DNA of 13,108 nt from Brevibacillus_F sp035644815 (lineage in GTDB: Bacteria > Bacillota > Bacilli > Brevibacillales > Brevibacillaceae): NCBI GenBank assembly GCA_035644815.1, contig DASQNU010000082.1, positions 1-13,108 of the forward strand, read 5' to 3'. Below, piece after piece: positions 1-7,195 of the stretch. Numbering within the stretch: the stretch's first letter is position 1; each line of letters opens with the position of its first letter. The position numbers and the translations under genes are program-made. The notes under the pieces are model-generated. The model did no database searches. It had not been told where the DNA came from and saw only the letters and a list, made by a program, of their open reading frames with translations.

Positions 1-590
1 GGAGTTTCCACCTTCACGCCTTTTGGCACGTAGATGAAGGAACCACCGGACCATACGGCCGAGTTCAATGCAGCGAATTTGTTATCAGCTGCAGGAATAA
101 CAGTCGAGAAGTATTCCTTCACGATGTCTGGATACAGTTTCACCGCAGAATCCATGTCAGTGAAAAGTACGCCGAGCTCTTCCAAGTCTTCTTGCATATT
201 GTGGTATACAACCTCAGATTCGTACTGAGCAGATACCCCTGCCAAGAATTTTTGCTCCGCTTCCGGAATCCCCAGCTTGTCAAAGGTTGCCTTGATTTCC
301 TCAGGTACCTCATCCCAGCTGCGCCCTGTCTTTTCAGACGGTTTTACATAGTACGTAATGTTGTCAAAATCCAGCTCGTCGAGATCGCCGCCCCATTTTG
401 GCATTGGCATTCTCTCGAAAATTTCCAGCGATTTCAGACGGAAGTCGAGCATCCATTGCGGCTCATCTTTCATGCGGGAGATCTCTTCTACGATCTCGCG
501 GGATAAGCCCTTTTTCGTCCGGAAAACCGAGACGTCTTTGTCGCGAAAGCCATATTGATAATCTTGTATTTCTGGGGCCTTCTTTGCCAT
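1..590 (-). CDS. sufB: Fe-S cluster assembly scaffold protein SufB (N-terminal part, cut by window edge)
   Basis: SufB is the core scaffold subunit of the cytosolic SufBCD complex, on which [Fe-S] clusters are built from SufS/SufU-delivered sulfur with ATP hydrolysis by SufC. Only the first 196 codons lie in the window; the frame is open through base 1 and the rest, from a family length of about 465 residues, lies outside. The protein begins MAKKAPEIQDYQYGFRDKD and contains the family-typical RMKDEPQWMLDFRLK segment near residue 40 and GGSFIYVPKGVKVE near its cut end. That last motif is paralogous to GGVFIYVPKNTEVE in the neighbouring SufD. The ATG at 590 has AAGGAG about 10 bases upstream. 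It is last in the suf operon, about 100 bases after sufU, and that gap is filled by three hairpins. The identification is secure. Confidence 0.95.
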   Translation of the reverse strand, partial: MAKKAPEIQDYQYGFRDKDVSVFRTKKGLSREIVEEISRMKDEPQWMLDFRLKSLEIFERMPMPKWGGDLDELDFDNITYYVKPSEKTGRSWDEVPEEIKATFDKLGIPEAEQKFLAGVSAQYESEVVYHNMQEDLEELGVLFTDMDSAVKLYPDIVKEYFSTVIPAADNKFAALNSAVWSGGSFIYVPKGVKVET

Positions 591-612
591 CCTTTTCACG
601 CTCCTTATCGGG

Positions 613-685
613 TGAAAAACGTCTCGACGTTTTTCATGAAATATGTGACCGCTTGCGGTCAGCAACACGGTCCATGACCGTGTTG
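613..685 (-). other. Three tandem hairpins between sufU and sufB
   Basis: Three separate inverted repeats fill the sufU-sufB gap. The one nearest sufU has arms 663-672 and 676-685 (CAACACGGTC with its complement, 10 bp, 3-base loop) and starts 4 bases after the sufU stop. The middle one has GACCG at 647-651 paired with 656-660, extendable by one T-A pair. The third has arms 613-622 and 627-636 (TGAAAAACGT, 10 bp, 4-base loop) and ends about 20 bases before the sufB start. None is followed by a U-run on the transcribed strand, so simple termination is unlikely. An mRNA-stability, processing or attenuation role is only inferred. Confidence 0.7.
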
Positions 686-689
686 TCAT

Positions 690-1127
690 CTATTGTTGAT
701 CCGCTTGTTTGATTCCTTGCTCCAGTGCTTTCCAAGCCAACGTAGCGCATTTGATGCGTGCCGGGAACTTGGCTACTCCTTGCAGCGCTTCAATGTCACC
801 CAGATCGACGGAATCGTCGACTTCCTTGCCTTGCATGAGGTCGGAAAACAGTTGAGCCAGCTTCAATGCCTCTTCAGGGGTTTTGCCCTTGACCGCTTCT
901 GTCATCATCGAGGCAGAGGACATGCTGATCGAGCAGCCCTCCCCCAGGAACTTGGCATCGCTCACCTTTCCGTTTTCTACCTTCAAGGAAAGGGAGATGC
1001 TGTCACCACAGGTCGGATTATTCAAGTTCACAATGAGTCCTTCGGTTTCATCCAGCTTTCCACGGTTACGCGGCTTTTGGTAATGGTCCATAATCACGCG
1101 GCGGTAAAGATCATCAAGAGAAGACAT
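690..1127 (-). CDS. sufU: Zinc-dependent sulfurtransferase SufU
   Basis: SufU accepts persulfide sulfur from SufS and passes it on for Fe-S assembly; in Bacillus it works as a zinc-dependent sulfur acceptor rather than a classic IscU scaffold. The zinc ligands are all visible: Cys40 and Asp42 in NPTCGDS, Cys65 in GEGCSIS, and Cys127 in RIKCATLAW, offset by one from the known B. subtilis positions 41/43/66/128. The SufU-specific insert between Cys65 and Cys127 is present. The ATG at 1127 (145 residues) is preferred because GGAG lies 10 bases upstream; a TTG at 1133 in the same frame would leave only about 4 bases of spacing. The start overlaps the sufS stop by 14 bases, implying coupled translation. 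Confidence 0.95.
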   Translation of the reverse strand: MSSLDDLYRRVIMDHYQKPRNRGKLDETEGLIVNLNNPTCGDSISLSLKVENGKVSDAKFLGEGCSISMSSASMMTEAVKGKTPEEALKLAQLFSDLMQGKEVDDSVDLGDIEALQGVAKFPARIKCATLAWKALEQGIKQADQQ

Positions 1128-2340
1128 TGCCAAAATACTCCTTTGTCTTTTTCAATCCGGCGATCAGTGTATCCACGTCTTCTTCCGTGTTGTACAAATA
1201 GAAGCTGGCACGCGCGGTAGCCGATACCTTGAGCCAGCGCATCAACGGCTGAGCGCAGTGATGTCCGGCACGGACCGCAATCCCATAGCTGTCCAGCACG
1301 GTGGCCAGATCATGCGGGTGCACGCTATCCAGATTGAAAGTTATTAGGCTGCTTCGGTTTTCCTGCGGGCCGTAGATCGTCAAGCCCTCGATTTCTTTCA
1401 TTTGCTCCATGGCATAACGAACCAATTGCTTTTCAGCGCGCTCAATCTCTTCCATCCCAATCTCGTTCAGGAAATCGATCGCAGCGCCAAGGCCGACCGC
1501 GCCGGCGATGATCGGAGTCCCGCCTTCAAATTTCCAAGGCAGCTCCTTCCATGTAGATTCATACAAATCCACATAGTCGATCATCTCTCCGCCGAATTCC
1601 ACAGGCTCCGTCTTTTCCAACAGCTCACGCTTTCCATACAATACCCCAATACCAGTCGGTCCACACATTTTATGAGCCGAGAAGGTGTAAAAGTCGCAAT
1701 CCAGATCTTGCACGTCGACTTTTTTATGAGGCGCGCTTTGTGCCCCATCTACCAGAAGAATCGCTCCATGCTGATGTGCAATCGCGGCGATCTCCTTGAT
1801 CGGCGTTGTATCCCCAAGCACGTTGGAAATGTGGTGAATGGCCACGATCTTCGTATTCGCAGTAACCGTCTGCTTGACTGCTTCGAGCGTCACGGTGCCA
1901 TCCTCTTGCAACGGGATAAACTTGAAAGTTGCGCCCGTCGCTTTTGCCGCCTGCTGCCAAGGAATGAAATTGGCATGGTGCTCGACCACAGTCGTAACAA
2001 TCTCGTCACCTGGCTTCAGGATTTGACGCGCATATCCATACATGACGGTATTGATAGCGGTAGTCGTACCACGCGTGAAGATGATCTCTGCCGTATCACG
2101 GGCATTGATGAAGTTGCGCACTTTTTCGCGCGCCCCTTCATAAGCATCCGTAGCCTTGGTACCGAGTGTATGCACACCGCGATGTACGTTGGAGTTGTAC
2201 TCTCTGTAGTATTTATCGACTGCCTCAATCACCTGGATGGGCTTTTGCGAGGTTGCTCCGCTGTCCAAATAGACGAGCGGATAACCGTTGACCTGCTGAT
2301 CCAGAATGGGAAAGTACCGGCGGAGTTCCTTCGCGTTCAT
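1114..2340 (-). CDS. sufS: Cysteine desulfurase SufS
   Basis: SufS is a PLP-dependent group II cysteine desulfurase that converts L-cysteine to L-alanine and an enzyme persulfide, the sulfur source for the Suf machine. The 408-residue length is normal. The PLP-binding lysine is Lys224 in the SAHKMCGPTG motif. The persulfide cysteine is Cys362 in RAGHHCAQPLMRW, one residue off B. subtilis Cys361. GTTTAINTV near residue 91 and VDGAQSAPH near 197 are cofactor-pocket motifs. The ATG at 2340 lies two bases after the sufD stop, with a purine-rich GGAAAGGAAG site inside the end of sufD. The gene lies between sufD and sufU in one operon, and nothing about it looks atypical. Confidence 0.97.
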   Translation of the reverse strand: MNAKELRRYFPILDQQVNGYPLVYLDSGATSQKPIQVIEAVDKYYREYNSNVHRGVHTLGTKATDAYEGAREKVRNFINARDTAEIIFTRGTTTAINTVMYGYARQILKPGDEIVTTVVEHHANFIPWQQAAKATGATFKFIPLQEDGTVTLEAVKQTVTANTKIVAIHHISNVLGDTTPIKEIAAIAHQHGAILLVDGAQSAPHKKVDVQDLDCDFYTFSAHKMCGPTGIGVLYGKRELLEKTEPVEFGGEMIDYVDLYESTWKELPWKFEGGTPIIAGAVGLGAAIDFLNEIGMEEIERAEKQLVRYAMEQMKEIEGLTIYGPQENRSSLITFNLDSVHPHDLATVLDSYGIAVRAGHHCAQPLMRWLKVSATARASFYLYNTEEDVDTLIAGLKKTKEYFGNVFS

Positions 2341-2342
2341 AG

Positions 2343-3641
2343 TTATGCCAACTTCCTTTCCAGCGCTTGACGAAGTCGGTTTTTCACTTCTTCAATTGGA
2401 ATTTCGGATACGATGGAATCCAAGAATCCAAGAACGATCAAGCGTTCCGCTTCTTTGCGCGTAATCCCGCGGGACATCAGGTAGTAGACGCTCTCTTCGC
2501 TGATGCGGCCTACGGATGCCGCGTGGCCAGCTTTTACGTCATCCTCATCGATGAGCAGGATCGGATTCGCATCCCCGCGAGCTTTTTCGCTGAGCATCAA
2601 GATACGCTCGCCTTGCTCACCGTTTGCTTTTTCCGCGCCCTTTTCGATTTTGGTGATACCGTTCAAAATCGTGGTGGCTTCATCCGTCATCACGGCTTTG
2701 CTTGTCATCTGGGATTCAGTGTGTGTCCCGATGTGGGTCACTTGGGAAGTCAGGTTTTGACGCTGGCTGCCGATACCAACAGAAACAGTTTTCGTATCAA
2801 CGCTGGATCCTGTACCTTTCAGTACGCTGGTGTTATTGGCAACGGTATTGCCGTCGTTCATTTCACCCAGAATCCATTCGATCTTGCCGTCGCGATCCAC
2901 GATGGCACGGCGGAACGTATAGTCATGGACTTCTGTCGAGAAGGAGCGAACAGAAGCGAGCTGCACGGATGCTCCTGCACCTACAAACACTTCCACAATG
3001 CTGTTCGCTACCATCGACTTGCCTTCAGAAGAAACATACGTATCGACATAGGTTACTTTGCTGTTTGCTTCTGCCACGATCAAGATATGTGGGCAGAGCA
3101 GCGCATCGTCGCCAGCGAGCTGATAGACAGCCTGCAGCGGCAGTTCCACCTCTGTGTTTTTCGGCACGTAAATAAATACGCCGCCATTAACTAGTGCTGC
3201 ATGCAGGGAAGCCAATTTATGCTCATCCGCAGCTACTGCTTTCATCCAGTATTTTTGTACAAGGTCGCCATGCTCACGCAAAGCGGTGGCCAAGTCGGTG
3301 AAGATGACGCCTTGATCGCTTACCTCAGCGGCAGATTGGTGATAAATAACCGACGCGTTTTTTTGTACGAGCAGATTTTTCACTGCAGTTACGTCAATTT
3401 CCGCTTTTACCACTTCATCCAGTGCGTCTGCATTCGTGATTTTGTCTTGGGTCACGAACGGAAGAAACTGTTCATAGTTCCATTTATCGATTTTGGTTTT
3501 TTCGAGCTTTGGCAACTCCAGCTTTGCACAAGCGTCAAATGCTGCCAAACGGCTTTCCAAAAACCATGCCGGTTCTTGATTGGCCTTCGAATATTGGGTA
3601 ATCGCTTCACGGTCGAAGCGGAGTTGTAGATCGACACTCAT
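2343..3641 (-). CDS. sufD: Fe-S cluster assembly protein SufD
   Basis: SufD is the SufB paralogue that completes the SufBC2D scaffold and helps load iron and transmit SufC ATPase motion. It is 432 residues, normal for Bacillales. The beta-helix core carries GGVFIYVPKNTEVELPLQ (about residues 150-170), the conserved middle segment TSQVTHIGTHTESQM, and the C-terminal GDANPILLIDEDDVKAGHAAS motif shared with SufB. The last of these is followed by the ISEESVYYLMSRGI helix region. The ATG at 3641 has GGGAGG about 9 bases upstream. It sits 19 bases after sufC and 2 bases before sufS, within the suf operon. Confidence 0.96.
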   Translation of the reverse strand: MSVDLQLRFDREAITQYSKANQEPAWFLESRLAAFDACAKLELPKLEKTKIDKWNYEQFLPFVTQDKITNADALDEVVKAEIDVTAVKNLLVQKNASVIYHQSAAEVSDQGVIFTDLATALREHGDLVQKYWMKAVAADEHKLASLHAALVNGGVFIYVPKNTEVELPLQAVYQLAGDDALLCPHILIVAEANSKVTYVDTYVSSEGKSMVANSIVEVFVGAGASVQLASVRSFSTEVHDYTFRRAIVDRDGKIEWILGEMNDGNTVANNTSVLKGTGSSVDTKTVSVGIGSQRQNLTSQVTHIGTHTESQMTSKAVMTDEATTILNGITKIEKGAEKANGEQGERILMLSEKARGDANPILLIDEDDVKAGHAASVGRISEESVYYLMSRGITRKEAERLIVLGFLDSIVSEIPIEEVKNRLRQALERKLA

Positions 3642-3660
3642 CTTCCATGTCCTCCCTCTT

Positions 3661-4449
3661 CTACGCGTTCGCGTTTACGGTTTCGTCCACGATACCGAGC
3701 TCTTCTTTGATCCAGTCGTAGCCTTCTGCTTCCAGACGAGCTGCGAGCTCAGGTCCACCGGATTTAACGATGCGTCCTTGCATCATCACGTGTACAAAGT
3801 CAGGTGTGATGTAGTTCAGCAAGCGTTGGTAGTGGGTGATGATGAGGAAACCGCGTTCTGCTGCGCGCATGTCATTTACGCCTTTTGCCACGACTTTCAA
3901 AGCGTCGATATCGAGACCGGAGTCGATCTCATCCAAGATACAGATGGAAGGCTCGATCATCATCATTTGCAGGATTTCGTTGCGCTTTTTCTCCCCGCCG
4001 GAGAAGCCTTCGTTCAGATAACGGTGAGCAAAGGATTCGTCCATTTCAAGCGTAGCCATTTTCTTGTCCAACTCACGGATGAATTTCATCAGGGAGATTT
4101 CGTTGCCTTCTTCACGGCGTGCGTTGATCGCGGAGCGCAGGAAGTCGGTGTTGGTAACACCGCTGATCTCGGACGGATATTGCATCGCCAGGAACAGACC
4201 TGCACGCGCACGCTCATCCACTGCCATCTCCAGTACATCTTCACCGTTCAAAGTAACGGAGCCTTCGGTTACTTCATATTTCGGATGTCCCATCAATGTG
4301 GAAGCAAGGGTCGATTTCCCTGTACCGTTCGGACCCATGATCGCGTGAACCTCGCCACCCTTGATTTCCAAGTTGAGTCCTTTAATGATTTCCTTATCTT
4401 CGATGCGAGCACGAAGATTTTTTATTTGCAGATGTGGAATTGCGCTCAT
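3661..4449 (-). CDS. sufC: Fe-S cluster assembly ATPase SufC
   Basis: SufC is the ABC-type ATPase of the soluble SufBCD complex; it is not a membrane transporter subunit. All nucleotide-binding motifs are intact: Walker A GPNGTGKST (residues 39-47), Q-loop glutamine 90 (AMQYPSE), signature FSGGEKKR (149-156), Walker B ICILDEIDSGLD (169-180) and the switch histidine 206 (ITHYQ). The 262-residue length fits the family. The ATG at 4449 has GGAGGG about 8 bases upstream. It is the first gene of the operon, with roughly 100 bases of leader from the predicted promoter at 4554-4582. Confidence 0.97.
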   Translation of the reverse strand: MSAIPHLQIKNLRARIEDKEIIKGLNLEIKGGEVHAIMGPNGTGKSTLASTLMGHPKYEVTEGSVTLNGEDVLEMAVDERARAGLFLAMQYPSEISGVTNTDFLRSAINARREEGNEISLMKFIRELDKKMATLEMDESFAHRYLNEGFSGGEKKRNEILQMMMIEPSICILDEIDSGLDIDALKVVAKGVNDMRAAERGFLIITHYQRLLNYITPDFVHVMMQGRIVKSGGPELAARLEAEGYDWIKEELGIVDETVNANA

Positions 4450-4500
4450 CTAACTTTCCCTCCATATGTTCGAATTCGTGGAATTTCCGATCTAATGGCC

Positions 4501-4550
4501 GTGGACATCCATATATCCACAGGCGCATCATTCTCAATCCATTCTCAATC
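4501..4550 (-). other. suf leader: tandem 11-bp repeat and a small hairpin
   Basis: On the minus strand GATTGAGAATG is repeated twice with no spacer (4540-4550 and 4529-4539), right around the expected transcription start of the suf operon. Just downstream, 4501-4520 can fold as a GTGGA/TCCAC hairpin of about 8 pairs (one G-U) with a 4-base loop. The repeat is exact. Whether it binds a regulator or is chance slippage cannot be told from one sequence. Confidence 0.5.
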
Positions 4551-4553
4551 ACT

Positions 4554-4582
4554 ATCTTATAATAATTATTATTGTAAATCAA
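4554..4582 (-). promoter_or_regulatory. Predicted sigma-A promoter of the suf operon
   Basis: The minus strand reads TTGATT (4582-4577), a 17-base spacer and TAAGAT (4559-4554), a good sigma-A match about 105 bases upstream of the sufC start. It lies in the only strongly A+T-rich patch before sufC. A Fur/PerR-type inverted repeat occupies the spacer and touches the -10. From 4583 to the DUF1802 stop at 4698 there is only A+T-rich sequence and a weak 6-bp inverted repeat (4660-4665 with 4676-4681). No convincing terminator for the upstream gene was found. Confidence 0.6.
4557..4571 (-). promoter_or_regulatory. Candidate Fur/PerR-family operator in the suf promoter
   Basis: The minus strand reads TAATAATTATTATAA, a 7-1-7 inverted repeat. 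It matches the B. subtilis PerR box (TTATAATNATTATAA) at 13 of 14 fixed positions and the Fur box (TGATAATNATTATCA) at 12 of 14. It lies between -35 and -10, a position suited to repression. The A+T-rich setting raises the chance of coincidence, but the same word recurs upstream of the DUF1802 gene. Which regulator binds is not decidable from the sequence alone. Confidence 0.5.
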
Positions 4583-4697
4583 GGAAAGAACTATTTCTGT
4601 AATTATTAAATATATATGTTTACTATCTATGCTGGAATTCAGAGTTTGCAACCCTTGGCATCCGTCCAGAAATGCACGGATATCAAATAAGGAAGAC

Positions 4698-5291
4698 TTA
4701 TTCCCCTGTGAGCAGTTGCATGATTTCGGCTCGCTTCGCCCCATACTCCTCATCAGAGAGTACAGGCTTGAATTGCGCTTGATTTACGTCCTGCAACAGA
4801 TGATGCCAAGACTTGCAGCCCTTGTATTCTTCTGCAATATCGATCGTCATCGGCTGCTCCAGCTCATAGACACGGGCAAACAAGATGTGCAGCGGCTGCT
4901 TTTTCTTCCAATGGAGACGAACATCTGCAAAGTTATCCGTCCAAATATGGTAAGCTCCCAGCGCGCGTAATTTCGCCTCATCCATCAGCTCTACGTCGTC
5001 TGTAATCTTGGCAAAATAGCGAATCTCGACCGTTGTTTTTTCCGGACTCCAGCCTTCCAGAGTAGCCTCCAGCATAGGCTGGTATTCGGGTTTCACCATC
5101 TCCGGCTTCTGATGCTCATAGGTCGGATACAGATAGAATGTATCGTTTTCCAGCTTGAATTCCCGTGTTTCTTCGTATAAACCTCCTTTACGAACCGTGA
5201 TGATTTGCTTCCCTTCCCCCAGCGCTTTGATGGCTACCGCCCATTCCTTCAGCGCTAATGTGGAAACAGGTTGTTGTATGGCAACACTCAT
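4698..5291 (-). CDS. DUF1802 family protein
   Basis: The protein looks like the DUF1802 family, whose members have no established biochemical role; the assignment is by recognition of the N-terminal LKEWAVAIKALGEGKQIITVRKGG-type region, followed by TFYLYPTYEHQKPEMVKP and a C-terminal half ending in LSDEEYGAKRAEIMQLL. It has 197 residues, no signal peptide and no membrane segment, so it is probably cytosolic. The ATG at 5291 is chosen because AGAGGGG lies about 9 bases upstream; an in-frame ATG at 5324 has no such site. It sits upstream of and co-directional with suf, has its own candidate promoter, and shares a Fur/PerR-like box with suf. That raises the possibility of co-regulation, but a role in Fe-S or iron metabolism is only inferred. 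Confidence 0.8.
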   Translation of the reverse strand: MSVAIQQPVSTLALKEWAVAIKALGEGKQIITVRKGGLYEETREFKLENDTFYLYPTYEHQKPEMVKPEYQPMLEATLEGWSPEKTTVEIRYFAKITDDVELMDEAKLRALGAYHIWTDNFADVRLHWKKKQPLHILFARVYELEQPMTIDIAEEYKGCKSWHHLLQDVNQAQFKPVLSDEEYGAKRAEIMQLLTGE

Positions 5292-5329
5292 TGAATACGA
5301 CCCCTCTCTTAATTGAAGAAGCATCTTAT

Positions 5330-5351
5330 TTATAATGATTATTAAATTATA
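5330..5351 (-). promoter_or_regulatory. Predicted -10 and Fur/PerR-like box upstream of the DUF1802 gene
   Basis: The minus strand has a perfect -10 TATAAT (5351-5346) followed two bases later by TAATAATCATTATAA (5344-5330). This box differs from the suf operator only in the central base. It again matches the PerR consensus at 13 of 14 fixed positions and the Fur consensus at 12 of 14. It would overlap the transcription start, a repressing position. The -35 is poor (TGGAAG at 17-base spacing), so the promoter itself is less certain than the repeat. Confidence 0.5.
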
Positions 5352-5434
5352 ACACTTCTCCTTTAGTTCTTCCAGTTATATCTTATTCCATTATCAAGTA
5401 TAACCGTAAAACCTCTTATTCGACATTATTCTAG

Positions 5435-5468
5435 AGAAAAAGAAAGAGTCAGGCAACCTGCCTGACTC
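5435..5468 (-). terminator. Rho-independent terminator of pckA
   Basis: A perfect 10-bp hairpin has arms 5459-5468 and 5446-5455 (GAGTCAGGCA and its complement) and a 3-base loop. On the minus strand it is followed by TTTCTTTTTCT. It begins about 11 bases after the pckA stop and separates pckA from the DUF1802 gene. Confidence 0.92.
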
Positions 5469-5478
5469 GCTTTTCTTT

Positions 5479-7056
5479 CTAAACGATTGGACCTGCTTTG
5501 GCAATCTCAGTCGCATCCGGGAATTTTTTCGCAAAGTTCTCGTGGAAGCGTGTTGCCAATTCCTTTGCTTGCTGATCATAAGCTTCTTTGTCTGCCCATG
5601 TATTGCGCGGTTGCAGGACATCCGCAAGCACGCCTGGGCAGCTGGTAGGCACTTGTACACCAAAGACTGGATCGATAACAAACTCGGCTTCTTCCAGCTC
5701 GCCATTCAGGGCTGCCGTGACCATCGCTCGGGTATAGGACAAATTCATTCGTTTCCCTACACCAACCGGGCCGCCGGTCCAACCTGTGTTCACCAGATAT
5801 ACGCGTGCGTTTTGCTCGACGATCTTTTTCCCCAGCATTTCCGCATACACGACCGGACGAAGCGGCAGGAACGGAGAGCCGAAGCAAGTGGAAAACTCGG
5901 TTTGCGGCGCAGTGATCCCGCGCTCCGTACCGGCCATCTTGCTCGTATAACCGGAGAGGAAGTGGTACATCGCTTGCTCACGCGTCAGCTTGGAAATCGG
6001 CGGGATGACACCAAACGAGTCAGCAGTCAGGAAGATGATCACATTGGGATGGCCACCTACGCCTGGGATGACTGCTCCTGGAATGGTATCTACCGGATAA
6101 GCTGCACGTGTATTTTCGGTATATTTGTCGCTGTCATAATTGGCTTTACGGGTTTCTGGATCCACCATTACATTCTCCAGCACGGTACCGAAGCCGATCG
6201 CTTTCCAGATCTGCGGCTCGCCTTTTTCGGAAAGGTTAATGCATTTTGCGTAGCAGCCGCCTTCTATATTGAAGACTCCCTTATCCGACCAGCCATGCTC
6301 GTCATCCCCGATCAAGAATCGGTCCGGATCAGCCGATAAAGTCGTTTTACCTGTCCCGGAAAGTCCAAAGAAAAGTGCCACATCGCCTTCTTTTCCAACG
6401 TTAGCCGAGCAGTGCATGGAAAGTACATCTTGCTCAGGCAGCAATAGATTCATGACGCTGAAGATCGATTTTTTCATTTCTCCCGCATATTCGGTACCGC
6501 CAATCAGGACGATCCGTTTTTCAAAGCTGATGATGATGAAGGTCTCCGAGCGTGTGCCGTGGACAGCCGGATCAGCCTTGAAGCCTGGAGCCGAAATCAC
6601 TGTAAAACCAGCCTGATGCTCGGCGAGCTCTGCTTCACTCGGACGAATGAAGAGCTGGCGGGCAAACAGGTTGTGCCACGCATATTCATTGACGACGCGG
6701 ATTGGCAGGCGGTATGTCTCATCCGCACCAGCAAAGCCGTCAAACACGAACAGTTCTTTTTCTTGCAAATAATCCATTACGTTCGCATACAGCTTCTCAA
6801 AATGCTCAGCAGAAATGGCCTGGTTTTCCGGGCCCCAATTGATTTTGTCATGAATGGAGGCTTCGTCCACAATAAATTTGTCCTTCGGAGAACGCCCTGT
6901 AAATTTGCCTGTCAATGTATTGAGTGCACCTTGATCTGTCAGGACACCTTCTCCACGCTTGATAGCGGCCTCAACCAGCTGTGCTGCCGATAGATTGTAG
7001 GCAACGTTGGTAGCAGCCAAAACATCATCGAGTCCTTTTACTGTCTTAAGATCCAT
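5479..7056 (-). CDS. pckA: Phosphoenolpyruvate carboxykinase (ATP)
   Basis: The enzyme converts oxaloacetate and ATP to phosphoenolpyruvate, CO2 and ADP, the committed entry step of gluconeogenesis in the cytosol. Diagnostic motifs are TGRSPKDKF (residues 53-61, substrate arginine), GTEYAGEMKKSIFSVMN (187-203), the metal-site MHCSANVG (214-221), the kinase P-loop GLSGTGKTT (231-239), GDDEHGWSDKGVFNIEGG (250-267) and, further on, LTADSFGVIPPISKLT. Length is 525 residues from the ATG at 7056, which has GGGGAAGGAG about 10 bases upstream. The frame is open to 7146, but that extension lies in the promoter and lacks a binding site. It is monocistronic, with its own promoter and terminator, and an apparent CcpN operator over the -10 suggests repression on glycolytic carbon. 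Confidence 0.97.
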   Translation of the reverse strand: MDLKTVKGLDDVLAATNVAYNLSAAQLVEAAIKRGEGVLTDQGALNTLTGKFTGRSPKDKFIVDEASIHDKINWGPENQAISAEHFEKLYANVMDYLQEKELFVFDGFAGADETYRLPIRVVNEYAWHNLFARQLFIRPSEAELAEHQAGFTVISAPGFKADPAVHGTRSETFIIISFEKRIVLIGGTEYAGEMKKSIFSVMNLLLPEQDVLSMHCSANVGKEGDVALFFGLSGTGKTTLSADPDRFLIGDDEHGWSDKGVFNIEGGCYAKCINLSEKGEPQIWKAIGFGTVLENVMVDPETRKANYDSDKYTENTRAAYPVDTIPGAVIPGVGGHPNVIIFLTADSFGVIPPISKLTREQAMYHFLSGYTSKMAGTERGITAPQTEFSTCFGSPFLPLRPVVYAEMLGKKIVEQNARVYLVNTGWTGGPVGVGKRMNLSYTRAMVTAALNGELEEAEFVIDPVFGVQVPTSCPGVLADVLQPRNTWADKEAYDQQAKELATRFHENFAKKFPDATEIAKAGPIV

Positions 7057-7126
7057 TGTGAACGATCTCCTTCCCCTATATCCCATCACAAAAGTGATTT
7101 TCTTCTCGGTGGTTGATTTTGTAATT

Positions 7127-7148
7127 AGTATATCACATTTGATCAAAT
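7127..7148 (-). promoter_or_regulatory. pckA promoter with candidate CcpN operator
   Basis: The minus strand reads TGTGATATACT at 7137-7127. This contains an extended -10 (TG-A-TATACT, -10 at 7132-7127) and fits, at all 11 positions, the CcpN consensus TRTGHYATAYW as I recall it from B. subtilis gapB and pckA. The -35 is weak, as expected of an extended -10 promoter. Immediately upstream is a perfect 12-bp palindrome, ATTTGATCAAAT (7148-7137). The leader to the pckA start is about 65 bases. Confidence 0.6.
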
Positions 7149-7195
7149 AAGCTACACAATTTTATTTTTTTGGTCATATTGTTCATGGCTACCCG

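Noticed and set aside
3661..4449. SufC as a membrane ABC-transporter ATPase
   Set aside because: The operon context and the FSGGEKKR signature are those of SufC, and there is no permease gene nearby.
4394..4753. 119-codon minus-strand frame spanning the suf promoter
   Set aside because: It overlaps the ends of two real genes, the promoter and the A+T-rich leader. It has no binding site and a composition unlike the neighbours.
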